Shown here piece after piece: positions 25,219 to 32,905 of a stretch of DNA of 64,000 nt. A program made the position numbers and the translations under genes. The stretch is from Rubrivivax sp. (GTDB taxonomy: Bacteria > Pseudomonadota > Gammaproteobacteria > Burkholderiales > Burkholderiaceae_C): contig JALHMT010000001.1 in assembly GCA_022843905.1 (NCBI GenBank), positions 265,610-329,609 on the forward strand, written 5' to 3'. Below the pieces are notes generated by a model that searched no databases, had not been told where the DNA came from, and worked only from the letters and a program-made list of their open reading frames with translations. Positions within the stretch are counted from its first letter, which is position 1. Each line of letters opens with the position of its first letter.

Positions 25219-28035
25219 TTACGCGGCGCTCTCGGCCAGCGCCATGGCCACCGCTTCAGCAGCGGACAGGGCCTCGCCCTCGCGCCGCAAGGCGTCCCAG
25301 CGCGCAGCGCAGACACGGCCCTTGACGAGTCGGCGCACGCGGCGTTGCTGCTCTGCGTCGAAGCGATCGGCACGGCCCACGTGGGTCTGGGCGGTCTTGG
25401 CGGCGTAGGCCTGCAGCCGCACCGCGGCTTCCGACCGGCGCAGGTGGGCCAGCACGCGCGGCAGATCGCGCAGCGAGCGCGTCAGCTCCACCAGCGCCAT
25501 GCCGTCCCGGGCCAGCTGGATCGATTCGTGCAGGGCGGCCGCCGCCTCTTGCCATCGCCTGAGCGCGCTCAAGGCCTTGCCTCGCACCTGCAGCGCCTGG
25601 CTCAGGCGACGGGTGTCGCCGAGCTGCCGGGCAGTGGCAATCACCTCGTCGGCGCGCGCCAGCGCTTCCGGGTAGCGGCCGGCCTCCTGCACGACCAGGG
25701 CGACGAAGTAGCGTCCGGCGTTGATCGTGTGCCGATTGCCCAGCCGCTCCCAGATGGCCAGCGCCTGCCGGTAGAGGGCTTCGCCCTGGGCCAGGTCGCG
25801 CCGGTGCGCGTAGGCGATGGCGGCGCGAAGCACGGTGAGCCGGGCCAGCACCTGGGTTTCCTGTGCAGCGCGGGCCCCTGCCTCGGCCTCGTCGATGAGC
25901 GGCTCCAGCCAGGGTGCATAGCCCTCCAGCAGCCAGTGCAGCCGAGCCTTGACGTACAGCGCCCGGGCGCGCAGGCCGGGCTCGTCGGGCACCTGCTCGG
26001 CCCCCAGTTCGGCATGGCGACGCGCCGGCTCGCTCCTCGCGACGCTGAACAGCAGCTGCGCGAGCTGCGTGTGGCCGCGGCTGCGCAGCTCGACGTCCTC
26101 GCATCGAAACACGGCCTGCTCGAGGTAGGCCAGCGAATCGGGGCCGAGCACCAGGTCGTCGTGGGCACGGCCCAGCGCCAGCACGATGCGCAAGGCGTTG
26201 CTGACGTCGCCGTCGGTCAGTGCGCTGTGCAGTGCCGTCGACAGGTTGCTCAGCTCCGCACGCAGCGCCGGCAGCGAAGGGGTGCTCGGCAAGGCCTCGG
26301 CCCACTCCAGCATCCAGGCGCGGTGCGCAGCGCGCAGCCCGGCCTCGGCACCCGTGGTGCCTGACTGGCGCAGGTCGAGGACGGCGAACTCGCGGATCGG
26401 TTCATACATGAAGAAGCGCATCTCGCCGTCCGGCCCTTCGGCGGCGCGCAGCATCGAGCAGGCCACCAGGGCGTCGAGCCCCAGTGCGGCCTTCAGCGGC
26501 GAGACGCCGCGCACTGCCGCGGCCGCCTGCAGGGTGCAGCCTCCGCCGAAGACGGTCAGAGCGTGCATCAGGCCTCTTTCTTCATCGCTGAGCAGCTCCC
26601 AGCTCCAGCGGATGACGCGCTCCATCGATGCATGCCGTGCGTCGCGTGCGCCCCGCGGGCCGCTGCGCACCAGCAGCTCCAGCCGCGGCGCATCGCCTGC
26701 CTGAAGCAGTTCGAGGATGCGTGCCGGTGCCAGGCTGCGCACACGCGAGGCGGCCAGCTCGATGGCCAGCGGCAGCCCCTCGAGTGCGTGCACCAGGTCC
26801 AGCACGGCGGCCTTGTTCGGCTCGCCGAGGTGGAAGCTGCTGCGCGTCTGCTGTGCACGGTCGACGAACAGCGCCACGGCCGGGTTGCGCAGCACCTCGA
26901 TCAGGGCCAGCGGGCTGCCGCGTGCCGGCAGCGCAAGGGCCGGGACCGTCAGCGCGCGTTCACCGTCCACACCCAGTGCGCGCCGCGAGGTGACGAGCAG
27001 GTGCAGCTGCGGCAGCGCCCCTGCCAGCCGGGCCACGATGTCGGCGGCCTGTTCGACGAGCTGTTCGAAGTTGTCCAGCACGAGCAGCATCGCGTGCCCG
27101 TGCAGCGCCTGCACGAGGGTGTCGAGGTCGTCTGCGGCGCCGGGCGCCGCCGTGGCGTTGCTGCGTTGGCCTTGCGCCGAGGCGCCGAGCGCTTCGGCCA
27201 CGGCTTCGACGACTTGGGCCCGGGTCTCGCAGGTCACCAGCGAGACGAAGGCGACTCGATCCACGCCAGGCAGGGCCCGGGCCAGTTCCACGGCCAGTCG
27301 GGTCTTGCCCGAGCCGCCCGGGCCCAGCAAGGTGACCAGCCGATGCTCGGCCAGCTGCGCCAGCCACGCCGCCCGCTCCGCCTCGGGCAGGAAGTGCCGC
27401 GTGAGATAGACCGGCAGCGCCGCCCGCTGGTCGGTGGCGGCGGGCGCAGGCACAGGCGCGGGCACGGACGATGCTGACGGCATGCTGGCCGCGGCGGCAG
27501 GCGCCGGCGGCGTCAGCCGCGTGCTCAGGGTCTCCAGGCGCTGCCGTTCGGCCAGCACCCACTCGTCGAAGAAGCCCGGCAGCAGTTCACCGCGGTACAG
27601 GGCGAGCGCCTGGGTGGCGCGGCCGTGGCGCGCCAGGTGCTCGAACTCCAGAACGTCGCAGGCGATCGCGCCGCGCACCAGGCGCACGTCGTGGCGGTCC
27701 GCCAGCAGGACGGGGGAGGGCACGGCACCTGGGGGCTCGAGCACGGAGCGCAGCACCGACAGCGCTTGCCGCAGGCGGTTGCGACTGACCTGCGCATCGA
27801 CACCCGGCCACAGCAGCTCGACCAGTTCCTCGCGCGGGTGGTTGCGGTCCGGTGCGAGCGCCAGTCGTGCCAGCAGCGCCACCATCGGCCGGCTGGCCAG
27901 GCGTGTCAGGCGCTGCTGGCCGTCGTTCAGCTCGAAGGCGCCGAGAAGCCTCAGCGTCCATCGCGCCGGCGTTTGACTGCCGCGCCCTGCAACGCCGGCA
28001 TCGTCGGGAGTCGAGGGTGGTCTTGGCGCCTGCAT
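25219..28035 (-). CDS. SARP/BTAD-type ATPase-containing transcriptional regulator
   Basis: A 938-aa protein from ATG 28035 (MQAPRPPSTP); the track's longer ORF reads into the intergenic region. Residues ~25-175 are a SARP-like unit: winged helix (LVELLWPGVDAQVSRNRLRQALSVLRSVL) plus bacterial transcriptional activation domain (RATQALALYRGELLPGFFDEWVLAERQRLETL). An Ala/Pro linker leads to an NB-ARC/STAND ATPase with P-loop GPGGSGKT (238-245) and MLLVLDNFEQLV (Walker B), then a long TPR-like array. It is the architecture of AfsR-like regulators, known mainly from actinomycetes but also found in Burkholderiales. It is divergent from the globin chain. Confidence 0.85.
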   Translation of the reverse strand: MQAPRPPSTPDDAGVAGRGSQTPARWTLRLLGAFELNDGQQRLTRLASRPMVALLARLALAPDRNHPREELVELLWPGVDAQVSRNRLRQALSVLRSVLEPPGAVPSPVLLADRHDVRLVRGAIACDVLEFEHLARHGRATQALALYRGELLPGFFDEWVLAERQRLETLSTRLTPPAPAAAASMPSASSVPAPVPAPAATDQRAALPVYLTRHFLPEAERAAWLAQLAEHRLVTLLGPGGSGKTRLAVELARALPGVDRVAFVSLVTCETRAQVVEAVAEALGASAQGQRSNATAAPGAADDLDTLVQALHGHAMLLVLDNFEQLVEQAADIVARLAGALPQLHLLVTSRRALGVDGERALTVPALALPARGSPLALIEVLRNPAVALFVDRAQQTRSSFHLGEPNKAAVLDLVHALEGLPLAIELAASRVRSLAPARILELLQAGDAPRLELLVRSGPRGARDARHASMERVIRWSWELLSDEERGLMHALTVFGGGCTLQAAAAVRGVSPLKAALGLDALVACSMLRAAEGPDGEMRFFMYEPIREFAVLDLRQSGTTGAEAGLRAAHRAWMLEWAEALPSTPSLPALRAELSNLSTALHSALTDGDVSNALRIVLALGRAHDDLVLGPDSLAYLEQAVFRCEDVELRSRGHTQLAQLLFSVARSEPARRHAELGAEQVPDEPGLRARALYVKARLHWLLEGYAPWLEPLIDEAEAGARAAQETQVLARLTVLRAAIAYAHRRDLAQGEALYRQALAIWERLGNRHTINAGRYFVALVVQEAGRYPEALARADEVIATARQLGDTRRLSQALQVRGKALSALRRWQEAAAALHESIQLARDGMALVELTRSLRDLPRVLAHLRRSEAAVRLQAYAAKTAQTHVGRADRFDAEQQRRVRRLVKGRVCAARWDALRREGEALSAAEAVAMALAESAA

Positions 28036-28326
28036 CAGCCGCAAAGGATAGCGGCAGCCGATGACAGCGCACCCTGGGCGCCGGGGCCGCGCCCGTGTGC
28101 TTCGTCGCGCTGCCCACGGTCTTCGCGGCCCCGGGCCGACGCCGCGCCGAGGTCCCGCCCGGCACGGAACCCGCGCGCCGTCCCGACTGTCGCCAACGGC
28201 CCGGCGCGATGCCGTCGAACCGACACAAAACCGACGCCGCCCTGACGACAGACGGGTGGCGGCTGCCCACACTGCGCCCTGTCGATTCCCGTGCAATCAG
28301 CAGCGCCAGCCGCTGCAGGAGGTCTC
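28036..28326. other. Divergent promoter region between the SARP-type regulator and the globin chain
   Basis: 291 nt between the regulator ATG (minus) and the first plus-strand micro-ORF. It contains copy 2 of the 54-nt element. ORFs called across it on both strands are extensions or shadows with no family features. It must carry promoters in both directions, but no strong sigma70 boxes stand out in this GC-rich sequence. Confidence 0.6.
28215..28268 (-). repeat. Copy 2 of the 54-nt element shared by the two large regulator genes
   Basis: This copy (TCGAACCGAC...GCTGCCC) matches 25110-25163 at about 45 of 54 positions and lies 180-233 nt before the 938-aa regulator ATG. It is also 59-112 nt before the first plus-strand micro-ORF of the globin chain, so one factor binding here could control both directions. 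Confidence 0.55.
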
Positions 28327-28398
28327 ATGAAGTCCCTTCGATCCGCCCTGCGGCTGCGCCGCTCTCCCGGCTCCACCGCCACAGGAGGTCCGCGATGA
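28327..28398 (+). CDS. Possible 23-aa leader peptide upstream of the globin gene
   Basis: ATG 28327 is preceded by a perfect AGGAGG (28317-28322) and opens a 23-codon frame (MKSLRSALRLRR...) whose TGA overlaps the globin ATG as ATGA. The peptide is basic and Arg-rich, and the strong ribosome-binding site is better than that of most genes in the window. Translation here would feed ribosomes onto the globin gene. It could be a regulatory leader or a real small protein; nothing identifies a function. Too short for the ORF track. Confidence 0.4.
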   Translation: MKSLRSALRLRRSPGSTATGGPR

Positions 28399-28880
28399 CG
28401 CCGGCCCGCGTGCAGCTGGTGCGCGACACCTGGGCGCTGGTGCTGCCCATCCAGCAGCAGGCCGCAGCGCTCTTCTACGAGCGTCTGTTCCAGATCGCAC
28501 CCGAGGTGCAGCCTCTGTTCAGGGGCGACAAGGTCGAGCAGGGCGCCAAGCTGATGGCAGCCCTGAACACGCTGGTGCTGAGCCTGGGCCGCATGGAGCA
28601 GATGCTGCCGATGGCCCGCGAGCTGGCCATCCGCCACGTCGCCTGGGGCGTGCAGCCCGCGCATTACGAGCAGGTCGGACAGGCCCTGCTGTGGACGCTG
28701 CGAAAGGGCCTGGGCGATGCGGCCACGCCCGAGGTCATGTCAGGCTGGGCCGAGGCCTACGGCGAACTGTCGGGCGCGATGAAGGCGGCAGCATACGGCG
28801 ACGCACCGCCGTCCGCGACGGCGGCGGCCCACGCGAAAGTGCATCGATCCTCCGAGGCCGAGTCTGGAGAACGCTCATGA
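28395..28880 (+). CDS. Bacterial globin (single-domain haemoglobin type)
   Basis: A 161-aa globin with its own AGGAGG 6 nt before ATG 28395; the ORF-track start far upstream is not supported. The globin core is clear: LFYERLFQIAPEVQPLF (helices B-CD with the conserved Phe), ELAIRHVAWGVQPAHYEQVG with the proximal His in HVAWGV (helix F), and AYGELSGAM toward helix H. It lacks a flavohaemoglobin reductase domain. Proposed roles for the family are O2 or NO binding or sensing in the cytoplasm. The ~20-residue C-terminal tail is disordered. It sits in a chain of ATGA-coupled small ORFs and is divergent from a SARP-type regulator. Confidence 0.88.
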   Translation: MTPARVQLVRDTWALVLPIQQQAAALFYERLFQIAPEVQPLFRGDKVEQGAKLMAALNTLVLSLGRMEQMLPMARELAIRHVAWGVQPAHYEQVGQALLWTLRKGLGDAATPEVMSGWAEAYGELSGAMKAAAYGDAPPSATAAAHAKVHRSSEAESGERS

Positions 28881-28981
28881 GCACAGCCCACGGCGCGGCG
28901 CTGGCGCTGTCCAGCCGGATCCGGCCCTGGCCCTGCTGGCCTGCCGCCGCTGCCGCCCGGCGACGCAGGGGGGGCCGATGA
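28877..28981 (+). CDS. Possible 34-aa small protein between globin and the 92-aa gene
   Basis: ATG 28877 overlaps the globin stop (ATGA) and has GGAGA 6 nt ahead. The frame ends at TGA 28981, which overlaps the next ATG (28978) again as ATGA. The peptide MSTAHGAALALSSRIRPWPC... ends in an Arg-rich tail. Coupling on both sides is the only support; it may exist mainly to carry translation across. Not in the ORF track as a separate entry. Confidence 0.35.
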   Translation: MSTAHGAALALSSRIRPWPCWPAAAAARRRRGGR

Positions 28982-29256
28982 ACGGCCTGGGCGCCGTGCG
29001 CCTGCTGCAGGGGCTGGGCCTGCATGCCGTGGCCGAGTGGATGCTGCGCCGGCGATTGCGCCGCGCTGTCGATCGCGACCTGGATCGCCTGCACTACCTG
29101 CTCGCGCTGAGCCTGGATGCGCAGGGCCGCCGGCGCGAGGCCGCCGCCTGTTACGCGCGGGCGATGGACGGTGCGCTGGCGCCCTTGCTCGACGCGCAGC
29201 ACGCCAGGGCTGACCCCGCCCAGGGCACGCAGACGCTGCAGCGGCGGGCATACTAG
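28978..29256 (+). CDS. Small helical hypothetical protein (single TPR-like repeat)
   Basis: A 92-aa product coupled by ATGA to the preceding micro-ORF. The sequence is helical: MNGLGAVRLLQGLGLHAVAEWMLRRRLRRAV, then DRLHYLLALSLDAQGRRREAAACYARAM, which reads like one tetratricopeptide repeat. No signal peptide or membrane segment. I do not recognise a named family. Position suggests a role with the globin, perhaps as a partner or adaptor, but this is inference. Confidence 0.5.
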   Translation: MNGLGAVRLLQGLGLHAVAEWMLRRRLRRAVDRDLDRLHYLLALSLDAQGRRREAAACYARAMDGALAPLLDAQHARADPAQGTQTLQRRAY

Positions 29257-29302
29257 GCGCCCCCGGCCCGGCCGGGCTTACCAGCCACGGTCCCCTATTG
29301 GC

Positions 29303-30007
29303 ATGCAGCTTTCGCAGATCCTCTTCACCCAGGGCTTCGGCACCCGGCGCGAGTGCGCCGGGCTCGTCGCGCTGGGAGCGGTCAGGGTCGGCGGCGAGGT
29401 GGTGGACGATCCGGCCGCCGACTTCGCGCCGGCCGGCCTGGTGCTCACCATCGACGGCGTCGACTGGCCGGTGCACGCCAAGGCCGTGGTGCTGCTGCAC
29501 AAGCCCGCGGGCTACGAGTGTTCGGCCCGGCCCAAGCACTGGCCCAGCATCCTGTCGCTGCTGCCCAGCCCCCTGCGCACGCGCGGCCTGCAGCCGGTGG
29601 GCCGGCTCGACCAGGACACCACCGGCGCGCTGCTGCTCACCGACGATGGCGCCTTGATCCACCGCCTGACGCATCCGAAGCGCCATGTGGCCAAGGTTTA
29701 CGAGGTCGGCACCGCACGCCCGGTGGAGCCGGCCCAGGTCGAACGGCTGCTGGCCGGCGTGGTGCTCGACGACGACCCGGCGCCAGTGCGCGCCGCCGCT
29801 GCCGAGGCCACCGGTGAATGTGCGCTGCGGCTGGTGCTCACCGAAGGCAAGTACCACCAAGTCAAGCGCATGCTGGCGGCGGTGGGCAATCACGTCGAGA
29901 CCCTGCACCGCAGCCGCATCGGGCCGATCGAACTGCCGACCGGACTGAAGCCGGGGCAGTGGTGCTGGATCGACCCGGCGCTGGCCGAGCCCGGTGCGGG
30001 CGGCTGA
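29303..30007 (+). CDS. RsuA-family rRNA pseudouridine synthase
   Basis: A 234-aa protein: an S4-like N-terminus (LSQILFTQGFGTRRECAGLVALGAVRVGG) followed by the pseudouridine synthase domain. The catalytic motif is GRLDQDTTGALLL with the nucleophilic Asp. HRLTHPKRHVAKVYEV and VLTEGKYHQVKRMLAAVGNHVETLHR are standard RsuA/RluE-family blocks. It isomerizes a specific uridine in ribosomal RNA, of the 16S (RsuA) type by overall length and S4 domain; which uridine is not certain. A self-complementary sequence overlaps the stop codon and may end transcription. Confidence 0.9.
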   Translation: MQLSQILFTQGFGTRRECAGLVALGAVRVGGEVVDDPAADFAPAGLVLTIDGVDWPVHAKAVVLLHKPAGYECSARPKHWPSILSLLPSPLRTRGLQPVGRLDQDTTGALLLTDDGALIHRLTHPKRHVAKVYEVGTARPVEPAQVERLLAGVVLDDDPAPVRAAAAEATGECALRLVLTEGKYHQVKRMLAAVGNHVETLHRSRIGPIELPTGLKPGQWCWIDPALAEPGAGG

Positions 30008-30033
30008 CCGGCACGGCCGGCAGCGTCAGCCGC
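30000..30033 (+). terminator. Stem-loop overlapping the pseudouridine synthase stop codon
   Basis: GCGGCTGAC (30000-30008) and GTCAGCCGC (30025-30033) form a perfect 9-bp stem around a GC-rich 16-nt loop that contains a smaller hairpin. There is no U-tract after it, so intrinsic termination is uncertain; it may instead stabilise the mRNA end. Confidence 0.35.
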
Positions 30034-30235
30034 TGCGTGGGGGCGGGCCTTCGTCCAGCAGGTGGGCGGCTACCGCAGCCCGGGTTGCGAGGTGATCGTG
30101 CACCTGCCCAAGCTGTTCCGCCCGCCGCTGACCGTCCGCCAAGGTCCGGCGCCCCGGCGATGAGACGAGGCGACAGCCAAGGTCCGTATCATCTTCGGAT
30201 GCGATGGAACTGCTGGGGCCGGCACGCAGGCCGTG

Positions 30236-30811
30236 ATGCCGATGTCGGCCGGCGCTGAAGACGACGAACTGCTGGTGCAGCGCTGCCAGCGCGGTGACGC
30301 CGCGGCGTGGACGGTGCTGGTGGAGCGCTACCAGCGTCTGGTGTATGCCGTGGCCTGCCGGGCCGGGCTTGACGAACATGCCGCGGCCGACGTCTTCCAG
30401 ACGGTGTTCTCGCGCCTGGTCGAGCACCTGACCCGCATCCGCCAGGCCGACCGCCTGCAGGCCTGGATCGTCACCACCGCCAAGCGGGAGACGCTGGCGC
30501 AGCTGCGGCGCCTGAAGCGCACCACCTCGCTGACGCCCTTGTCCGAGGGCGACGATGCCGAGGAATTCGACGTGGCCGACGACTCGCCGATCGCCGAAGC
30601 CGCGCTCGAGGAGCTGCAGCAGCTGCACCTGCTGCGCCAGGGCCTGGAACGCCTGGACGCGCGCTGCCGCGACCTGCTGCTGCTGGTGTTCCGCGAAGAC
30701 GGCGATGCGCTGCCCTACGACGAGGTGGCGCGCCGCCTGGGCATGCCGGTGGGCAGCATCGGGCCGACCCGCTCGCGCTGCCTGGGCAAGCTGCGCAGCC
30801 TGGTCGGCTGA
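30236..30811 (+). CDS. RNA polymerase sigma factor, ECF-like (sigma-70 family)
   Basis: A 191-aa protein from ATG 30236 (the track's first Met is a GTG; ATG 30242 is another option). Region 2 is AAWTVLVERYQRLVYAVACRAGLDEHAAADVFQTVFSRLVEHL (core binding and -10 recognition) and region 4 is LDARCRDLLLLVFREDGDALPYDEVARRLGMPVGSIGPTRSRCLGKLRSLV (the -35 helix-turn-helix). Sigma region 3 is missing, as in ECF factors. No anti-sigma gene with a membrane segment or ZAS motif follows. Two downstream promoters share a bipartite motif that looks like the target of one sigma factor, and this one is the obvious candidate. Confidence 0.88.
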   Translation: MPMSAGAEDDELLVQRCQRGDAAAWTVLVERYQRLVYAVACRAGLDEHAAADVFQTVFSRLVEHLTRIRQADRLQAWIVTTAKRETLAQLRRLKRTTSLTPLSEGDDAEEFDVADDSPIAEAALEELQQLHLLRQGLERLDARCRDLLLLVFREDGDALPYDEVARRLGMPVGSIGPTRSRCLGKLRSLVG

Positions 30812-30854
30812 ACGTCGGCGCCTCGGCCGGCGCGACAAATTGTCGCCCGGGCAT

Positions 30855-30883
30855 GTATCTGGCCCGGCCGCGCCGGCTCTGTC
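30855..30883 (+). promoter_or_regulatory. Candidate ECF-sigma promoter P1
   Basis: GTATCTGGC (30855-30863), 12 nt, then GCTCTGTC (30876-30883), ending 25 nt before the 172-aa gene's ATG. The identical pair with identical spacing occurs at 31519-31547. It is read here as -35 and -10 elements of the upstream ECF-like sigma factor; that assignment is inference. Confidence 0.55.
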
Positions 30884-30908
30884 GGGCACAGCCCCCACCC
30901 GGCCCGTC

Positions 30909-31427
30909 ATGAAGCCCCTCCACCTCAGCAGCGACATCGAGTTCGACCGCCTGGCCGGCCAGGCGATCCGCCTGCCCGATGCGCCGCACCGCCTGGTGCG
31001 GCATGCGGTGGGCTTGTGGGCTGCCCGGCCGGCCGCCAACGGTCTGCGCGCCGGGGCCGATCGCCTGCGCCGTTGCATCGTCGCCACCCTCAGCTTCGAC
31101 AGCGCGGCCACCAGCGGCCTCGCGCTGGGCATGCGCGGCGGCGCCGACGCGGCCCGGCAACTGGTCTGCAGCACGCCGGTCTGCGACATCGACCTGCGCG
31201 TGGCCGCGTCGGCCGGCAGCTTCCACATCAGCGGCCAGGTGCTGGGCTGCGAGCCCGGCGCCGAGCTGCTGCTGGTGGCCAGCGGCCCGCAGGGCCTCGA
31301 GCGCTTCGCCACCGTCGATGCCCTGGGCGAGTTCCGCCTCGCCGATCTGGCCCGCGGCTGCCATCGCTTGACCCTGCGCGGCCCAGGCGACGACATCGTG
31401 CTGCCCACGATCGAGCTCGGCGCCTGA
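30909..31427 (+). CDS. Conserved-looking hypothetical protein downstream of the ECF-like sigma factor
   Basis: A 172-aa product from ATG 30909; the longer ORF in the track overlaps the sigma gene in another frame and is not credible. The N-terminal half (EFDRLAGQAIRLPDAPHRLVRHAVGLWAARP) is helical. The C-terminal half (AGSFHISGQVLGCEPGAELLLVASGPQGLERFATVDALGEFRLADLARGCHRLTLRG) reads as a small beta-sandwich, similar in pattern to carboxypeptidase-regulatory-like folds. No signal peptide or membrane helix. It may replace an anti-sigma factor or sense something for the sigma factor, but I do not recognise a named family. Confidence 0.7.
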   Translation: MKPLHLSSDIEFDRLAGQAIRLPDAPHRLVRHAVGLWAARPAANGLRAGADRLRRCIVATLSFDSAATSGLALGMRGGADAARQLVCSTPVCDIDLRVAASAGSFHISGQVLGCEPGAELLLVASGPQGLERFATVDALGEFRLADLARGCHRLTLRGPGDDIVLPTIELGA

Positions 31428-31518
31428 TCCTGAGCACCCAGTCCGGCGCGCCGCCCGGCGGCGCCCTCGGCCCGTTCCTGTCCATCGTCCCGTGACTCGC
31501 TAACTTTCAAAATGTGAC

Positions 31519-31547
31519 GTATCTGGCATCTGCCTCGCCGCTCTGTC
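31519..31547 (+). promoter_or_regulatory. Candidate ECF-sigma promoter P2 of the glycan operon
   Basis: GTATCTGGC (31519-31527), 12 nt, then GCTCTGTC (31540-31547), ending 32 nt before the ATG of the first glycosyltransferase. The spacing equals that of P1. The sequences around and between the boxes differ (one GC-rich, the other mixed), so the match is not a simple recent duplication of a whole region. Confidence 0.6.
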
Positions 31548-31579
31548 CTTCGTGACAACGCCATGACAAGGCAGCCCCG

Positions 31580-32905
31580 ATGAAACGCGTCCTGATCTAC
31601 TCGCACGACACCTTCGGCCTCGGCAACATCCGCCGCATGCTGGAGGTCGCGCGCCACCTGGTGAGCAGCTCGCCCGAGGTCTCGGTGCTGGTGATCACCG
31701 GTTCGCCGATGCTGCATGCCTTCCGCATCCCGGCCGGCATCGACTACGTCAAACTGCCCTGCCTGTCGCGCAACGTCGAAGGCCGCTACGCCGCGCGCTC
31801 GCTCGACCTGTCGCTCGAAGCCACCGTGCGCCTGCGCGCCAACATCATCCGCAGCGCCATCGCCGACTTCGAGCCCGACGTCGTGGTGGTCGACAAGAAG
31901 CCCTTCGGCGTGGAGGACGAGCTCAGCGGTGCGCTCGAGGCGCTGCCCGGTTCGCTGCACCGGCCGAAGATGGTGCTGCTGCTGCGCGACATCCTCGACA
32001 GCCCCGAGGCCACGCGCCGCGTGTGGCGCAAGAACGGTTACTTCGAAGCCATCACCACCTACTACGACCAGGTGCTGGTGGTGGGCAGCCCCGAGGTCTT
32101 CGACCTGCGCAGCGAATACGACTTCCCGCCGTTCGCGGCGGCGAAGGTGCGCTTCTGCGGCTACATCGCCCGCGAGTCCGGCCGCCAGGGCCGCGACGCA
32201 CTGCGGCGGCAGCTCGGCGTGGGCGAATCGCAGCCTCTGGTGCTGGTCACCCCGGGCGGCGGCGAGGACGGCTTCGGTCTCGTCGACAACGCGCTGCGTG
32301 CGCTGGCGTCGATGCCGGCGGCGCTGCGCCCGCGCACCCACATCGTCTGCGGGCCCGAGATGGCCGAGGCACAACGCCAGCACGTCGCCGCGGCTGCCGC
32401 CGCCTTGCCCGGTGTCACGCACCAGGACTTCTGCGACGACATGATGGGCATGCAGTCGGCCGCGGACGTGGTGCTGGCCATGGGCGGCTACAACACGGTG
32501 TGCGAGCTGCTGAGCTGCGGTCGGCGCGCGCTGATCGTGCCGCGCATCAGGCCCGGTCAGGAGCAGAACATCCGCGCCGAGCGCATGGCCGCGCTGGGCC
32601 TGCTGGCCATGCTGCACCCCGACCGGCTCACGCCGTGTGCACTGGCGCACGCGCTGCTGGAGCAGGTGGCCGCGTGGCGACAGGGCATCCCGCTGCCTCG
32701 CCTGCGCACGTTGCACGGGCTGGAGCAGGCCACCGCCGCCTTGTGCGAACTGATGGACCTGGCCTTGCCGCGACAGGTGGCGCCGGTGCAGATCGCCGTG
32801 CCGCTGGCTGCCGCGCCGATCGCTGCGGCCCGGGGCGTACGCCGCGCGGCGCGTGTGCGCGTGATGAACGGCCGCGGCTTCACCGAAGCACGGGTGGCCG
32901 CATGA
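31580..32905 (+). CDS. GT-B glycosyltransferase, MurG-like (first gene of glycan operon)
   Basis: A 441-aa protein without signal peptide. The N-terminal Rossmann domain starts MKRVLIYSHDTFGLGNIRRMLEVARHL, with the acceptor-side loop typical of MurG-like enzymes. The C-terminal nucleotide-sugar domain has LVLVTPGGGEDGFGLVDN and MGGYNTVCELLSCGRRALIVPRIRPGQEQNIRAERM, closely following the MurG/GT28 donor-binding pattern. A ~60-residue basic tail follows. It is cytoplasmic and probably transfers a sugar from a UDP-type donor. It opens a run of ten genes joined by overlaps of 1-32 nt, so it is part of one translationally coupled unit. Confidence 0.88.
   Translation: MKRVLIYSHDTFGLGNIRRMLEVARHLVSSSPEVSVLVITGSPMLHAFRIPAGIDYVKLPCLSRNVEGRYAARSLDLSLEATVRLRANIIRSAIADFEPDVVVVDKKPFGVEDELSGALEALPGSLHRPKMVLLLRDILDSPEATRRVWRKNGYFEAITTYYDQVLVVGSPEVFDLRSEYDFPPFAAAKVRFCGYIARESGRQGRDALRRQLGVGESQPLVLVTPGGGEDGFGLVDNALRALASMPAALRPRTHIVCGPEMAEAQRQHVAAAAAALPGVTHQDFCDDMMGMQSAADVVLAMGGYNTVCELLSCGRRALIVPRIRPGQEQNIRAERMAALGLLAMLHPDRLTPCALAHALLEQVAAWRQGIPLPRLRTLHGLEQATAALCELMDLALPRQVAPVQIAVPLAAAPIAAARGVRRAARVRVMNGRGFTEARVAA

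Noticed and set aside
31443-31465. GC-rich hairpin after the 172-aa gene as a terminator
   Set aside because: The arms GCGCCGCC/GGCGGCGC leave a one-base loop and no U-tract, and simple GC-rich sequence gives such pairs by chance. It is not listed as a terminator.
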